Source: an uncultured Eubacteriales bacterium (GTDB lineage: Bacteria; Bacillota; Clostridia; Oscillospirales; Oscillospiraceae). From it: a DNA stretch of 62,264 nt. Position 1 is the first letter of the stretch, and each line of letters opens with the position of its first letter. The DNA lies in the NCBI GenBank assembly GCA_900551995.1, contig URXW01000006.1, forward strand, positions 1-62,264. Direction: 5' to 3'. Made by a program: the position numbers and the translations under genes. Under the pieces are notes generated by a model, which worked only from the letters and a program-made list of their open reading frames with translations, was not told the DNA's origin and did not search any database. Of this stretch, positions 15,124 through 24,248 are shown one piece after another.

Positions 15124-17178
15124 ATGGCGGACATGAGCACGGATGTGCGGTATATCAAGGGCGTGGGCGAGGCGCGTGCCAAGGCGATGGAAAAGCTGGG
15201 CATACGGACGCTGGGCGACCTGCTGGAATACTATCCCCGGCGGTGGGAGGATCGGTCGCGGCTGTTTGCCATCCGGGAGCTGCCGGAGGGGGAGTACGCC
15301 TGCTGTAAGGCCATGATCGCCCAGACGCCGCAGGGGTCGCGTATCCCCGGCGGGCGGACGCTGGTGCGGGTGCGGGCGGTGGACGACGGCGGCGTGCTGG
15401 ACGTGGCGTTCTTCAATCAGGGGTATCGGGAGAGCAGCCTGCACACGGGGGAGACGTATATCTTCTACGGCAAGGCGGAGGGCGGCGGCGCACGGCGCAG
15501 AATGGTGAACCCGCTGCTGGAAACGGAGGGAAAGCAGCTGCTGACCGGGCGCATTATGCCGGTGTACCCGCTGACGGCGGGGCTGACGCAGGTGATGATG
15601 GCGAAGGCGGTGCGGCAGGGGCTGGACGAGTGCCGGGAGCTGCCGGAGGACGTGCTGCCCGACGAGGTGCGGCAGGCGTACCGGCTGTGCTACGCCGGGT
15701 TCGCCTATGAGAACATCCATTTCCCGGCGTCGCCGGAGGCGTTGGAGACGGCGCGGCGGCGGCTGGTGTTCGAGGAGCTGTTCACGCTGAGCTGCGGTCT
15801 GTCGCTGCTGCGGCAGCGGCGGCAGGACGTGCAGGGGCCGCAGTGCGGCGCGGCGGACATGGGGGCGTTTTACGACGCGCTGCCCTTTGCCCTGACGGGG
15901 GCGCAGAAGCGCGCCATCGGCGAGGCGGTGGGCGATATGGCGTCCGGGCGACCCATGAACCGGCTGTGTCAGGGGGACGTGGGCAGCGGCAAGACCATGG
16001 TGGCGGCGGCGTGCGCGTGGTTCGCCGCCCGGAACGGGTGGCAGTCGGCGTTGATGGCACCCACGGAGATACTGGCGCGGCAGCATTATGCGACGCTTGC
16101 GCCGCTGTTTGCGCGGTTCGGTCTGCCCTGCGCGCTGCTGACTGGCTCCACCCCCGCCAAGGAGCGGCGGACGGTGCTGGCGGGGCTGGACAGCGGGGAG
16201 ATCGCGCTGTGCATCGGCACCCACGCGCTGCTGACGGAGGACGTGCAGTACCACCGGCTGGGGCTGGTCATCACCGACGAGCAGCACCGGTTCGGGGTGG
16301 ATCAGCGTTCCGCGCTGGCGCAGAAGGGGCGTTCGCCCCACCTGCTGGTGCTGTCCGCCACGCCCATACCCCGGACGCTGGCACTGATCATCTACGGCGA
16401 TCTGGATGTGTCCGTTATCGACGAGCTGCCGCCGGGCCGGCAGCGTGTGGAGACGTTCGCGCTGGGGGAGAGATACCGGCAGCGGCTGAACGGCTTTATC
16501 CGGAAGCAGGTGCAGGAGGGGCATCAGGTGTTCGTCGTGTGCCCGCTGGTGGGCGAGGACGGCGAGGCGGCGGACGAGCGGAAGGCGGTGACCGCCTACG
16601 CCAAGGCGTTGCAGGAGGAGACGTTCCCGGAGCTGCGCGTGGCGGTGCTCCACGGGCGGATGAAGCCCAAGGAGAAGGAGAAGGTCATGGCGTCCTTCGC
16701 CGCCGGTGAGAGCGACATTCTGGTGTCCACCACGGTGGTGGAGGTGGGCGTGGACGTGCCCAACGCCACGCTGATGGTGGTGGAGAACGCCGACCGGTTC
16801 GGCTTGAGCCAGCTGCACCAGCTGCGGGGGCGCGTAGGGCGCGGAAAGGCGCAGAGCTGGTGCGTGCTGCTCAGCGACGTGCAGAGCGAGGAGACGCGCC
16901 GGCGGCTGAAGGTGCTGACGGAGACGAACGACGGGTTCCGTATTGCGGAGGAGGATCTGAAGCTGCGGGGGCCGGGGGACTTTTTCGGCAGGCGGCAGCA
17001 TGGGCTGCCTGTGCTGAAGGCCGCCGACCTCAGCTGCGACATGGAGCTGCTGCGGACGGCGCGGGACGCGGCGCAGGAGCTGCTGGCGCGGGATCCGGGG
17101 CTGCGGGAGGCGGCGCACGCGCCGCTGCGGCGTCGCATCGCGGCGTTGTTCGAGATGAAGGAGAGCACACTGAATTGA
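15124..17178 (+). CDS. recG: ATP-dependent DNA helicase RecG
   Basis: RecG reverses stalled replication forks and branch-migrates recombination intermediates. The 684-residue protein has an N-terminal wedge/OB domain, Walker A GDVGSGKT, the DEQH box (TDEQHRFGV), LSATPIPRTLAL, and the C-terminal HQLRGRVGRG motif VI. Its length is normal. The ATG at 15124 is chosen because GGAGGGAGAA lies just upstream and it falls after the predicted transcription start. Confidence 0.95.
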   Translation: MADMSTDVRYIKGVGEARAKAMEKLGIRTLGDLLEYYPRRWEDRSRLFAIRELPEGEYACCKAMIAQTPQGSRIPGGRTLVRVRAVDDGGVLDVAFFNQGYRESSLHTGETYIFYGKAEGGGARRRMVNPLLETEGKQLLTGRIMPVYPLTAGLTQVMMAKAVRQGLDECRELPEDVLPDEVRQAYRLCYAGFAYENIHFPASPEALETARRRLVFEELFTLSCGLSLLRQRRQDVQGPQCGAADMGAFYDALPFALTGAQKRAIGEAVGDMASGRPMNRLCQGDVGSGKTMVAAACAWFAARNGWQSALMAPTEILARQHYATLAPLFARFGLPCALLTGSTPAKERRTVLAGLDSGEIALCIGTHALLTEDVQYHRLGLVITDEQHRFGVDQRSALAQKGRSPHLLVLSATPIPRTLALIIYGDLDVSVIDELPPGRQRVETFALGERYRQRLNGFIRKQVQEGHQVFVVCPLVGEDGEAADERKAVTAYAKALQEETFPELRVAVLHGRMKPKEKEKVMASFAAGESDILVSTTVVEVGVDVPNATLMVVENADRFGLSQLHQLRGRVGRGKAQSWCVLLSDVQSEETRRRLKVLTETNDGFRIAEEDLKLRGPGDFFGRRQHGLPVLKAADLSCDMELLRTARDAAQELLARDPGLREAAHAPLRRRIAALFEMKESTLN

Positions 17179-17222
17179 ATAAGGAAACGGGAAGCCCGGA
17201 GGGGCTTCCCGTTTCCTTATTC
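17179..17222. terminator. Bidirectional terminator between recG and the DUF3810 operon
   Basis: A near-perfect stem of about 18 bp (GGAAACGGGAAGCCC / GGGCTTCCCGTTTCC core) with A and T flanks on either side. Confidence 0.9.
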
Positions 17223-17249
17223 ATATAGAGGATAATGAATAGCGGAGAA

Positions 17250-18317
17250 TCAGGCGAAGTAGGCGACGAGGAGGTCGGTGACGGTGCCGTAGCTGCGGAT
17301 ACCGTCCGCGTCGCCGTTGCTCTTGAGAAAGCCGTCGTACACCCGGTCGGAGGCGCGGGAGACGGCGGAGCGGAACTGCGCCCAATAGTCGTTGCTGGCG
17401 CGGAGGTCGGCGACGACGGTATCGGGGAGCGTGTCCCGGAGGGACTGCCACGCGTCCCGGTCGGCGGCATAGAGGGCGTTGGACAGATACGTAAAGCCGG
17501 TGAGATAGCCGGAGTAGCGGTAGGCGGGGTCGTCGGAGCGGATGGCGGCAAGGATGCCGATGAAATTGCACTCCTCCTCGGCGGTGAAGCCCTGCCGGTG
17601 GGACAGCTCATGGCAGACGGTGGCGGGCAGGAAGGCGGAGGGACTGTCGGTGTTGACGTTCGCCTCGCCGGTGAAGGGGAAGTAGAAGCCGGTGAACCGG
17701 AGGACGCTGAGGGCGCGGGAGCAGGCGAAGTCCTTGGCGGGGGCGGCGTCCTCCGTCAGAAAGGGGAACTCCGAGCGCAGGACGTCCAGTGCGCCGCCGC
17801 TGCGGGCGAGGACTTGGCGGCGATCCAGCGTGCAGACGCCGTGAGCGTCGCGGGGCACCTCATCGGCGCAGGCGGCCAGCTGCCGGGAGAAAAACCGGGC
17901 GGTCTTGTCCAGCGCGCCGGTGGTGACGGGCTGGGCGGTAAGCCCGCTTTTGCCCTGAAAGCCGTCGGTGTTGTAGCCGGTGCCCCACAGGAGGCAGAAG
18001 CCGGCATAGACGGTGAGCACGGCGAGGAACGCCGCCAGCAGCTGGCGCAGGGCGCAGACCCAGCGGCGGCGGGCGGCGGCGATGCGCCGGGGGACGTTGC
18101 ACAGCCAGATAAGGGCGGAGAACAGGGCGGTGAGGAGCAGCACCTCCGCCACGGAGACGTCCAGACTGCCGCAGAGGGTGCCCAGCCCACGCTCCAAGGG
18201 GGAGAGGACGGCGTACCAGAGCCAGTTCATGGCGGTGCGGCTGGTACGCAGGGAAAAATACACGGCGAAAAACGCCGCCAGTGACAAACACCAGCGGCGC
18301 AGGGCGCGCGCCCTCAC
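17250..18317 (-). CDS. DUF3810 family membrane protein with HExxH motif
   Basis: This 355-residue protein has three N-terminal membrane segments and a C-terminal domain with HELSH (about residues 236-240) followed by an EEECNF glutamate-rich stretch, consistent with a zinc-metalloprotease-like site. DUF3810 proteins have no established substrate. A GTG at 18317 is proposed because it overlaps the thioesterase TGA as GTGA. A GTG at 18344 is the alternative; neither has a clear Shine-Dalgarno, so coupling to the upstream gene is likely. It is the last gene of a three-gene operon. Confidence 0.75.
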   Translation of the reverse strand: MRARALRRWCLSLAAFFAVYFSLRTSRTAMNWLWYAVLSPLERGLGTLCGSLDVSVAEVLLLTALFSALIWLCNVPRRIAAARRRWVCALRQLLAAFLAVLTVYAGFCLLWGTGYNTDGFQGKSGLTAQPVTTGALDKTARFFSRQLAACADEVPRDAHGVCTLDRRQVLARSGGALDVLRSEFPFLTEDAAPAKDFACSRALSVLRFTGFYFPFTGEANVNTDSPSAFLPATVCHELSHRQGFTAEEECNFIGILAAIRSDDPAYRYSGYLTGFTYLSNALYAADRDAWQSLRDTLPDTVVADLRASNDYWAQFRSAVSRASDRVYDGFLKSNGDADGIRSYGTVTDLLVAYFA

Positions 18318-18736
18318 AGGGGCAGCGACTGACCGGTGAAGCACATGACGCAGTGGGACTGCACCAGCAGCTTGCCGGTCTGGTCGCGGATCTCTGCGGA
18401 GGCGAACGCCAGCTTGCGTCCGATGCGCTCCACCTTGCCCACGGCGGTGAGGGTGCTGCCCGCCGGGGCGAAGGACAGATAGTCGATATTGGCGTTGACC
18501 GTGACCATAGTCTCCTGCCGCAGCGTCGCAATGGACATCCCCATCGCCACGTCGCAGAGGGAGAACAGGATGCCGCCGTGGGCTCCGCCCCAGCGGTTGA
18601 GGCTTTCGGTGTGCATGGGCAGCACCACGGTGGCGGTGCCGTCGGACAGGTCGGCGGTACGCATGAAGTTATGGGTCAGAAACGGCTCGGAGTTGTTGCC
18701 GTAGGCCATCAGACGGTCATAAAGGTCTTTAGTCAT
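18314..18736 (-). CDS. PaaI-like hotdog-fold thioesterase
   Basis: A 140-residue hotdog-fold acyl-CoA thioesterase candidate. The active-site region NRWGGAHGGILFSLCDVAMGM matches PaaI/YbgC-type enzymes (His-Gly-Gly loop and Asp on the long helix). It overlaps the end of the AI-2E-type transporter gene by 8 nt, so its Shine-Dalgarno GAGGAA lies inside that gene. The acyl substrate is unknown. Confidence 0.85.
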   Translation of the reverse strand: MTKDLYDRLMAYGNNSEPFLTHNFMRTADLSDGTATVVLPMHTESLNRWGGAHGGILFSLCDVAMGMSIATLRQETMVTVNANIDYLSFAPAGSTLTAVGKVERIGRKLAFASAEIRDQTGKLLVQSHCVMCFTGQSLPL

Positions 18737-19985
18737 GGGGGTTCCTCGATTCCGTAGAGAGTTCGCTGGCGGGGTCGTCCTTGGCGCGTCCCACGTAGGC
18801 ATACGCCTCGGTGGGCATATTCCGGGCGCGGAGGCGGCGATCCATCAGATACTTCACCAGCTCCTGCACGCAGGCGAACACCGGCACGCCGATGAACATA
18901 CCCAGCACGCCGCCGAAGCCGCCGCCCACCAGAATGGCGACGATGACCCAGAAGCTGGAGATACCGGTGGCGTCGCCGAGGATCTTGGGGCCGAGGATAT
19001 TGCCGTCAAACTGCTGGAGAACGATGATAAACACCACAAAGATGAGGCACTGCTTGGGACTGACCAGCAGAATAAGAAACGCGGAGGGGATCGCCCCCAG
19101 GAAGGGGCCGAAGAAGGGGATCACGTTGGTGACGCCCACCACCACGCTGACCAGCGGCGTGTAGGGCAGCTTCAGCAGGGAGCAGCAGATGAAGCAGAGG
19201 ATGCCGATAATGAGGGAGTCCAGCAGCTTGCCCCGGACGAAGCCGGAGAAGATGGCGTTGACGCGGCGTGTGCCCCGCATGACGGCGTCCGCCTTCTTCT
19301 CGGACAGGCAGGCATAGACCGCCTTGCAGCAGCGGGCAAGGCTCTTTTCCTTCATGCCCATCAGATAGATGGAGACGATCAGACCTACGATGAGGTCGAA
19401 GGCGAAGCCCACCGCGCCGCGGATACCGCTCCAGATGCCGTTGGTCAGGGGCACCACCGCCTTCTGCACCCACGGGAGGATCTTCTCGGTGAGGAAAGCC
19501 ATGCCGTCGGAGTAGCGGTCGGTGATAAGGCTGGCGATCCAGACGGCGATCTCGTTGTCGCTGTCCAGCAGGGAGTCCGCCCAGCGGTAGACGTTGCGGT
19601 AGTAGGATTCGGCGTTGTTGATGAGGGTGGTGACGCTGTCCACCAGCTGGGGGATCAGCACGCTCATCAGCAGGTACAGCAGGAAGAGCACCGCCGCCTC
19701 GGTCAGCAGTATGCTGATCAGGCGCAGCGCGCCGGAGGGACGCTTCAGCTCCTTCTTGAAGCACCTTTTCCACAGGAGGGCGATGTTATTTTCCAGCCAG
19801 GACATCACGGGGGTCAGCAGGTAGGCGATGGCAAAGCCGTAGAGCACCGGCGAGAGAATGGACGCCAGCTGGGACAGGAAGCCCTGAAGCGTTCCGTCTT
19901 GATAGAAGGTGTCGTAAAAGACGAGGACGGCGCAGACGGTGAGAAACGCCGTCAGACCCCACTTGAAATACTGGGTACGCTTCAT
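18729..19985 (-). CDS. AI-2E/PerM family transporter
   Basis: This 418-residue polytopic membrane protein has the family architecture: two N-terminal helices, a long extracytoplasmic segment, then the conserved NVIPFFGPFLGAIPSAFLILL and DGNILGPKILG motifs. Some members export autoinducer-2, others act as Na+/H+ antiporters, so the substrate is not assigned. The ATG follows GGAGGT. It is first in the operon with the thioesterase and DUF3810 genes. Confidence 0.88.
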   Translation of the reverse strand: MKRTQYFKWGLTAFLTVCAVLVFYDTFYQDGTLQGFLSQLASILSPVLYGFAIAYLLTPVMSWLENNIALLWKRCFKKELKRPSGALRLISILLTEAAVLFLLYLLMSVLIPQLVDSVTTLINNAESYYRNVYRWADSLLDSDNEIAVWIASLITDRYSDGMAFLTEKILPWVQKAVVPLTNGIWSGIRGAVGFAFDLIVGLIVSIYLMGMKEKSLARCCKAVYACLSEKKADAVMRGTRRVNAIFSGFVRGKLLDSLIIGILCFICCSLLKLPYTPLVSVVVGVTNVIPFFGPFLGAIPSAFLILLVSPKQCLIFVVFIIVLQQFDGNILGPKILGDATGISSFWVIVAILVGGGFGGVLGMFIGVPVFACVQELVKYLMDRRLRARNMPTEAYAYVGRAKDDPASELSTESRNPHD

Positions 19986-20014
19986 GGTATCTACCTCCAG
20001 AGGGTGTTTTTATT

Positions 20015-20043
20015 ATCATACCCGCATACGAGGGATTTTGCAA
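20015..20043 (-). promoter_or_regulatory. Sigma-A promoter of the AI-2E transporter operon
   Basis: Minus strand: -35 TTGCAA (20038-20043), 17 bp, -10 TATGAT (20015-20020). Confidence 0.6.
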
Positions 20044-20076
20044 CATTTTTTGCGCCGGGGACAGGGGGTGAATATA

Positions 20077-20105
20077 TTGAATTCCGGCGGGGGATATGGT
20101 ATGAT
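20077..20105 (+). promoter_or_regulatory. Sigma-A promoter of the lipid kinase gene
   Basis: -35 TTGAAT (20077-20082), 17 bp, -10 TATGAT (20100-20105). Confidence 0.6.
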
Positions 20106-20161
20106 TACGACACAAACCGCGCCTGCGCGGTGAAGTTCAGACGGCGAGGAAGGGTGCATAT

Positions 20162-21046
20162 ATGAAGAAGCTCTTGTTTATCGTCAATCCACGGGCGGGA
20201 AAGACAAAGTCCCGCGCCCCGCTGTTCGACGCGGTGGCGCAGTTTTCCAAGGCGGGCTATCTGGTGCGGGTGTTTGTGACCGAGGCGGGCGGACAGGCCC
20301 GGGACATCGCCGCCCAATGGGGCGGGGAGTACGATGAGGTGGTGTGCGCCGGCGGCGACGGAACGCTGAACGAGACGCTGTCGGGGCTGATGGAGCTGGA
20401 GGAGCGGCCGGTGCTGGGGTATTTGCCCTGCGGCAGCACCAACGACTTTGCCGCGAGCCTGCGCCTGCGGACGCAGCTGGCGGACGCGGCGGCGGACGCC
20501 GTCTGCGGGAAGCCGTGTCCGCTGGATGTGGGGCGGCACAACGGCAGGTATTTCGCCTATGTGGCGTCCTTCGGGGCGTTCACCCGGTCGTCCTACTCCG
20601 CCACGCAGGCGGCGAAGAACGCGCTGGGGCACTTTGCGTACATTTTAGAGGGGCTGGGGGATCTGGATTCCCTGCGCCCGTACCGGTGCGCGGTGGAGGC
20701 GGACGGACAGCGGTACGAGGGGGAGTTCATCTTCGGCGCGGTGTGCAACTCCACATCCCTGGGCGGGCTGGTGAAGCTGGATCCGGCGCGTGTGCGGATG
20801 GACGACGGAAAATTCGAGCTGCTGCTGCTGCGGATGCCCAAAACCGCCCTGGACTTACAGAACCTGATCACCGCCATGACGCGGATGCAGTACGACTATC
20901 CGGGGGTGATACTGCGGCACGTGCAGCGCGTGACCGTGACCACGGAGGAGAATCTGCCGTGGTCGCTGGACGGGGAGTACTGCCCCAGCGCGCCGCGGGT
21001 GGAGATAGAGAACCTGCCGGCGGCGGTGCGTTTGATGCGAGGCTGA
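20162..21046 (+). CDS. Diacylglycerol kinase / YegS-BmrU family lipid kinase
   Basis: A 294-residue soluble lipid kinase. FIVNPRAGK at the N-terminus, the nucleotide-binding VVCAGGDGTLNETLSG, and LPCGSTNDFAASL match the DAGK catalytic domain, and a C-terminal beta-sandwich ends with WSLDGEYCP. It probably phosphorylates diacylglycerol or a related lipid for phospholipid recycling. It is a single-gene unit with promoter and terminator. Confidence 0.9.
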   Translation: MKKLLFIVNPRAGKTKSRAPLFDAVAQFSKAGYLVRVFVTEAGGQARDIAAQWGGEYDEVVCAGGDGTLNETLSGLMELEERPVLGYLPCGSTNDFAASLRLRTQLADAAADAVCGKPCPLDVGRHNGRYFAYVASFGAFTRSSYSATQAAKNALGHFAYILEGLGDLDSLRPYRCAVEADGQRYEGEFIFGAVCNSTSLGGLVKLDPARVRMDDGKFELLLLRMPKTALDLQNLITAMTRMQYDYPGVILRHVQRVTVTTEENLPWSLDGEYCPSAPRVEIENLPAAVRLMRG

Positions 21047-21080
21047 ATAAAAAAGAAACGGCGAAAGCCGTTTCTTTTTT
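21047..21080. terminator. Bidirectional terminator
   Basis: AAAAAAGAAACGGC / GCCGTTTCTTTTTT stem, 4-nt loop, between the lipid kinase gene and convergent uvrC. Confidence 0.9.
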
Positions 21081-21113
21081 GTGGGAGTATAAGCACCGGC
21101 TGACCGGCAGAGG

Positions 21114-22928
21114 TCAGGGGTGGAGCTTGGCGTAGAGGGCTTGGGCGGCGGCGCGGGGGACGACGGCGGAAAGCTCCTCCACGGTGGCGGCCTTGACGGC
21201 GGCGACGGTGCCGAAATGCTGCAAAAGCCGCTTTTTCCGCGCCTCGCCTATGCCGGGGACGTTGTCCAGCTGGGAACGCTTGGCGGACTTGGCGTGCCGC
21301 TGGTGGTGGTAGGCGATGGCGAAGCGGTGCACCTCCTCCTGCACGGTGCCGATGAGGGCGAACAGGGCGGGGGTCTGGCGGATGCCCAGCTCCTGCCCGC
21401 GGGCGGTCACAAGGGCGCGGGTGCGGTGGCGGTCATCCTTGACCATGCCCAGCACCGGCACGTCCAGCCTGCACTCCGCCAGCACCTGCTCCGCCACGCG
21501 GGCGTGCTCCTGACCGCCGTCCATCAGCAGAAGCTCCGGCAGGGGGGCAAATTTCTCGTCGCCCTCCAGATAGCGGCGGAAGCGGCGGGTGAGCACCTCT
21601 CGCATGGCTCCGTAGTCGTCCGCGCCCTGACAGGACTCGATGCGGAAGCGGCGGTAGGCGGAGCGCAGGGGCTTGCCGTCCTGAAAGACCACCATGCCGC
21701 CCACCTGATCGCTGCCGCCGGTGTGGGAGATGTCGTAGCTCTCCATGCGGCGGGGCAGGGCGGGCAGCTGCGCCGTCTCCTGCAGGAGACGCAGCGTGCC
21801 GTTGATGCGCTGGGCGGCGTCGGTGACGCGCTCCACCTCCTCCCGGGCGTTGCGGTGGGCGATGTCCAGCAGGGCGCGCCGCTGTCCGCGCTGGGGCACG
21901 CGGAGCGTCACGGCGTACCCGGCGCGCTCCGTCAGCAGAGCGGAGAGCGCGTCCGCGTCCTCCAAGGGCGCGGGGAGGAGTATTTCCCGGGGCAGGACGC
22001 TGCGGGAGAGGTAATACTGGGGCACCACGGCGGAGAGCAGCGCGCCATCGCTGTCGGCGGCGGTGGGGAACACCTCCGTCTGCCGCCCCAGCAGGTCGCC
22101 GCCCTCGATGTGGAGAATGGCGCAGCCGGAGCGGGCGGGACTGGTGTACGCGCCCCACACGTCGGTATCGGCGCAGATGCCGGCGATGACGTTCTGATCC
22201 TTCGTCAGCACCGACAGGGCGCGGAGCCTGTCGCGGCAGGCGGCGGCAGTCTCGAAATCCAACGTTTCGGCGGCGGCGGTCATTTTCTCCGTCAGCTCCG
22301 CCGTGACGGCGCGGAGCCTGCCGTCCAGCAGGGCGGTCGCCTGCGCCGTGCGGCGGCGGTATTCCTCGCTGTCGGGGCCGTCGGGACGGCAGAAGCCGTC
22401 GCAGCGTCCCATGTGGAAGTTCAGACAGGGACGCTCCCTGCCGATGTCCCGGGGGAAGCGGCGGTTGCAGGTGGGCAGGCGCAGCGCGGTGCAGACCGCG
22501 TCCAGCGCGAGGCGCGTTTCGTGGCGGCCTCCGAAGGGGCCGAAATACTTCGCCCCATCGTCCGCGGGACGGTTCACCAGCGAGAACCGGGGGTACGCCT
22601 CGGCGGAGAGCCGCACGAAGGGGTAGCCCTTGTCGTCCTTCAGGAGAATGTTATACCGCGGCTGGTGCCGCTTGATGAGGGAGTTTTCCAGCACCAGAGC
22701 CTCGAACTCGGAGCGGACGATGATCGTGTCGAACCTGTCCACGTGGGACACCATCATTTTCGTTTTTTCGTTGTGGGAGGCGGTGTCCTGAAAATACTGG
22801 CTGACGCGGTTTTTCAGCTTCTTCGCCTTGCCCACGTAGATGACCTGACCGGTCTTGTCCATCATCAGATAGACGCCCGGCAGCAGCGGCAGCTCGTTTG
22901 CCTTGGCGCGCAGCTCGTCTCGTGTCAC
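21114..22928 (-). CDS. uvrC: UvrABC excinuclease subunit C
   Basis: UvrC makes both incisions in nucleotide excision repair. The 604-residue protein has the GIY-YIG domain (PGVYLMMDKTGQVIYVGKAK), an UVR motif around LDFETAAACRDRL, the RNase H-like endonuclease domain (SYDISHTGGSDQVGGMVVF), and a C-terminal helix-hairpin-helix (NVPGIGEARKKRLLQHFG). The GTG start at 22928 follows GGGAGG. It is divergent from the DEAD-box gene, with overlapping promoters. Confidence 0.95.
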   Translation of the reverse strand: MTRDELRAKANELPLLPGVYLMMDKTGQVIYVGKAKKLKNRVSQYFQDTASHNEKTKMMVSHVDRFDTIIVRSEFEALVLENSLIKRHQPRYNILLKDDKGYPFVRLSAEAYPRFSLVNRPADDGAKYFGPFGGRHETRLALDAVCTALRLPTCNRRFPRDIGRERPCLNFHMGRCDGFCRPDGPDSEEYRRRTAQATALLDGRLRAVTAELTEKMTAAAETLDFETAAACRDRLRALSVLTKDQNVIAGICADTDVWGAYTSPARSGCAILHIEGGDLLGRQTEVFPTAADSDGALLSAVVPQYYLSRSVLPREILLPAPLEDADALSALLTERAGYAVTLRVPQRGQRRALLDIAHRNAREEVERVTDAAQRINGTLRLLQETAQLPALPRRMESYDISHTGGSDQVGGMVVFQDGKPLRSAYRRFRIESCQGADDYGAMREVLTRRFRRYLEGDEKFAPLPELLLMDGGQEHARVAEQVLAECRLDVPVLGMVKDDRHRTRALVTARGQELGIRQTPALFALIGTVQEEVHRFAIAYHHQRHAKSAKRSQLDNVPGIGEARKKRLLQHFGTVAAVKAATVEELSAVVPRAAAQALYAKLHP

Positions 22929-22957
22929 GGCGGACACCTCCCTTCCATGCTGGGTAC

Positions 22958-22987
22958 AGTATAGCACTGATTTTACCGCCGTTGCAA
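22958..22987 (-). promoter_or_regulatory. Sigma-A promoter of uvrC
   Basis: Minus strand: -35 TTGCAA (22982-22987), 18 bp, -10 TATACT (22958-22963). The palindromic -35 hexamer is shared with the divergent helicase promoter. Confidence 0.6.
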
Positions 22988-23010
22988 GTCGTTGACAGAT
23001 ATGATATAAT
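22982..23010 (+). promoter_or_regulatory. Sigma-A promoter of the DEAD-box helicase
   Basis: -35 TTGCAA (22982-22987), 17 bp, -10 TATAAT (23005-23010). The same TTGCAA reads identically on the other strand for uvrC. Confidence 0.65.
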
Positions 23011-23049
23011 CCTTTTTTGGAAGATCATGTGAAAAACGAGGATACGACT

Positions 23050-24210
23050 ATGGAAGTGACACAGGGCGCACCGTTTGAGAGCTTCGGACTGTCAGACGCC
23101 ACCATGCGCGCCATACGCAATAAGCATTACGCCGTCAGCACCCCCGTACAGGCGGGGTGCATCCCGCCCATGCTGGCGGGGAAGGACGTCATCGCCAAGG
23201 CACCTACCGGCACCGGCAAGACCATGGCGTTCGGCATCCCCATTATCGAGCGCATTGACCGGGAGAGCGAGGAGGTGCAGGCGGTGATCCTGGCACCCAC
23301 CCGCGAGCTTGCCATGCAGATCACCGACGAAATGCGGGACATCGCCGTTTGCCACGAGGGCGTGCGTCTGGTGTGCCTGTACGGCGGCCAGCCCATCGGC
23401 AAGCAGATCGACGCGCTGAAGCGCAGACCGCAGATCGTGGTGGCGACGCCGGGACGGCTCAGCGACCACATGAAGCGGCGCACCGTCAGCCTGAAAAGCG
23501 TGCAGACCGTGGTGCTGGACGAGGCGGATCGGATGCTGGACATGGGCTTTATCCACGATGTGACCCGTATTCTGGACAAGATCCCCAGCCGGAAGAATCT
23601 GGGGATGTTCTCCGCCACCATCTCCCGGGAGGTCATGGACATCTCGTGGGTGTACCAGCGGGATCCAGAGGAGATCACCGTGCAGGCGACGAAGGAGAAC
23701 AAGCCCGACATTCTCCAGTACCGGCTGGAGGTGTCCTCCGACGGGAAGGTGGACGCCATCGCCAAGATACTGGCGCACGAGGACTATGAGCGGGTCATCT
23801 GCTTCTGCAACACCAAGGGCAGCACCGAGCGTCTGACGAAGTTTTTGCAGATGCGGGGCGTGGACGCCCAGTGCATCCACGGCGACATCCCCCAGCGGAA
23901 GCGGGAGGAGGTCATGCAGCGGTTCCGGGACGGCAAGCTCCGGGTGTTCGTGGCGACGGACGTGGCCAGCCGCGGCATCGACGTGGACGACGTGGACGCG
24001 GTGTTCAACTACGAGGTGCCGGAGGAGAACGAGTATTACATCCACCGCATCGGCAGGACGGGGCGCGCCAAGAAGCACGGCGTGGCGTACACGCTGCTCA
24101 GCGATTTCCCCAGCCGCCTGCGGCTGGACAACATCGCCCGGAACACGCGGAGCCATATCGTGCCGGCGACGCTGGGCGACGACGGCAGCGTGACCCCTAC
24201 GGCGCAGTAA
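23050..24210 (+). CDS. DEAD/DEAH-box RNA helicase
   Basis: A 386-residue ATP-dependent RNA helicase with all core motifs: Q-motif FESFGLSDATMRAI, Walker A APTGTGKT, PTRELA, TPGR, DEAD, SAT, the HGD-Q-RE segment, ATDVASRGID and HRIGRTGR. It has no RNA-binding C-terminal extension, so it resembles a minimal RhlE/CshB-like protein. The ATG at 23050 (with GAGGA 8 nt upstream) is chosen over a TTG at 23017 that would sit at the predicted transcription start. Confidence 0.92.
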   Translation: MEVTQGAPFESFGLSDATMRAIRNKHYAVSTPVQAGCIPPMLAGKDVIAKAPTGTGKTMAFGIPIIERIDRESEEVQAVILAPTRELAMQITDEMRDIAVCHEGVRLVCLYGGQPIGKQIDALKRRPQIVVATPGRLSDHMKRRTVSLKSVQTVVLDEADRMLDMGFIHDVTRILDKIPSRKNLGMFSATISREVMDISWVYQRDPEEITVQATKENKPDILQYRLEVSSDGKVDAIAKILAHEDYERVICFCNTKGSTERLTKFLQMRGVDAQCIHGDIPQRKREEVMQRFRDGKLRVFVATDVASRGIDVDDVDAVFNYEVPEENEYYIHRIGRTGRAKKHGVAYTLLSDFPSRLRLDNIARNTRSHIVPATLGDDGSVTPTAQ

Positions 24211-24217
24211 GCGACAC

Positions 24218-24248
24218 GAAAAAAGAACGCCATAGGCGTTCTTTTTTT
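24218..24248. terminator. Bidirectional terminator
   Basis: AAAAAAGAACGCC / GGCGTTCTTTTTT stem between convergent helicase and LysR genes. Confidence 0.9.

Noticed and set aside
13579..17118. A 1179-codon minus-strand frame opposite the COG2509 protein and recG genes
   Set aside because: It is antisense to two clear genes and has no recognisable domain. It results from high third-position GC.
22992..23010. TTGACA (22992-22997) as the -35 of the helicase promoter
   Set aside because: It is only 7 bp from TATAAT, far too close. The TTGCAA 10 bp upstream gives the correct 17-bp spacing.
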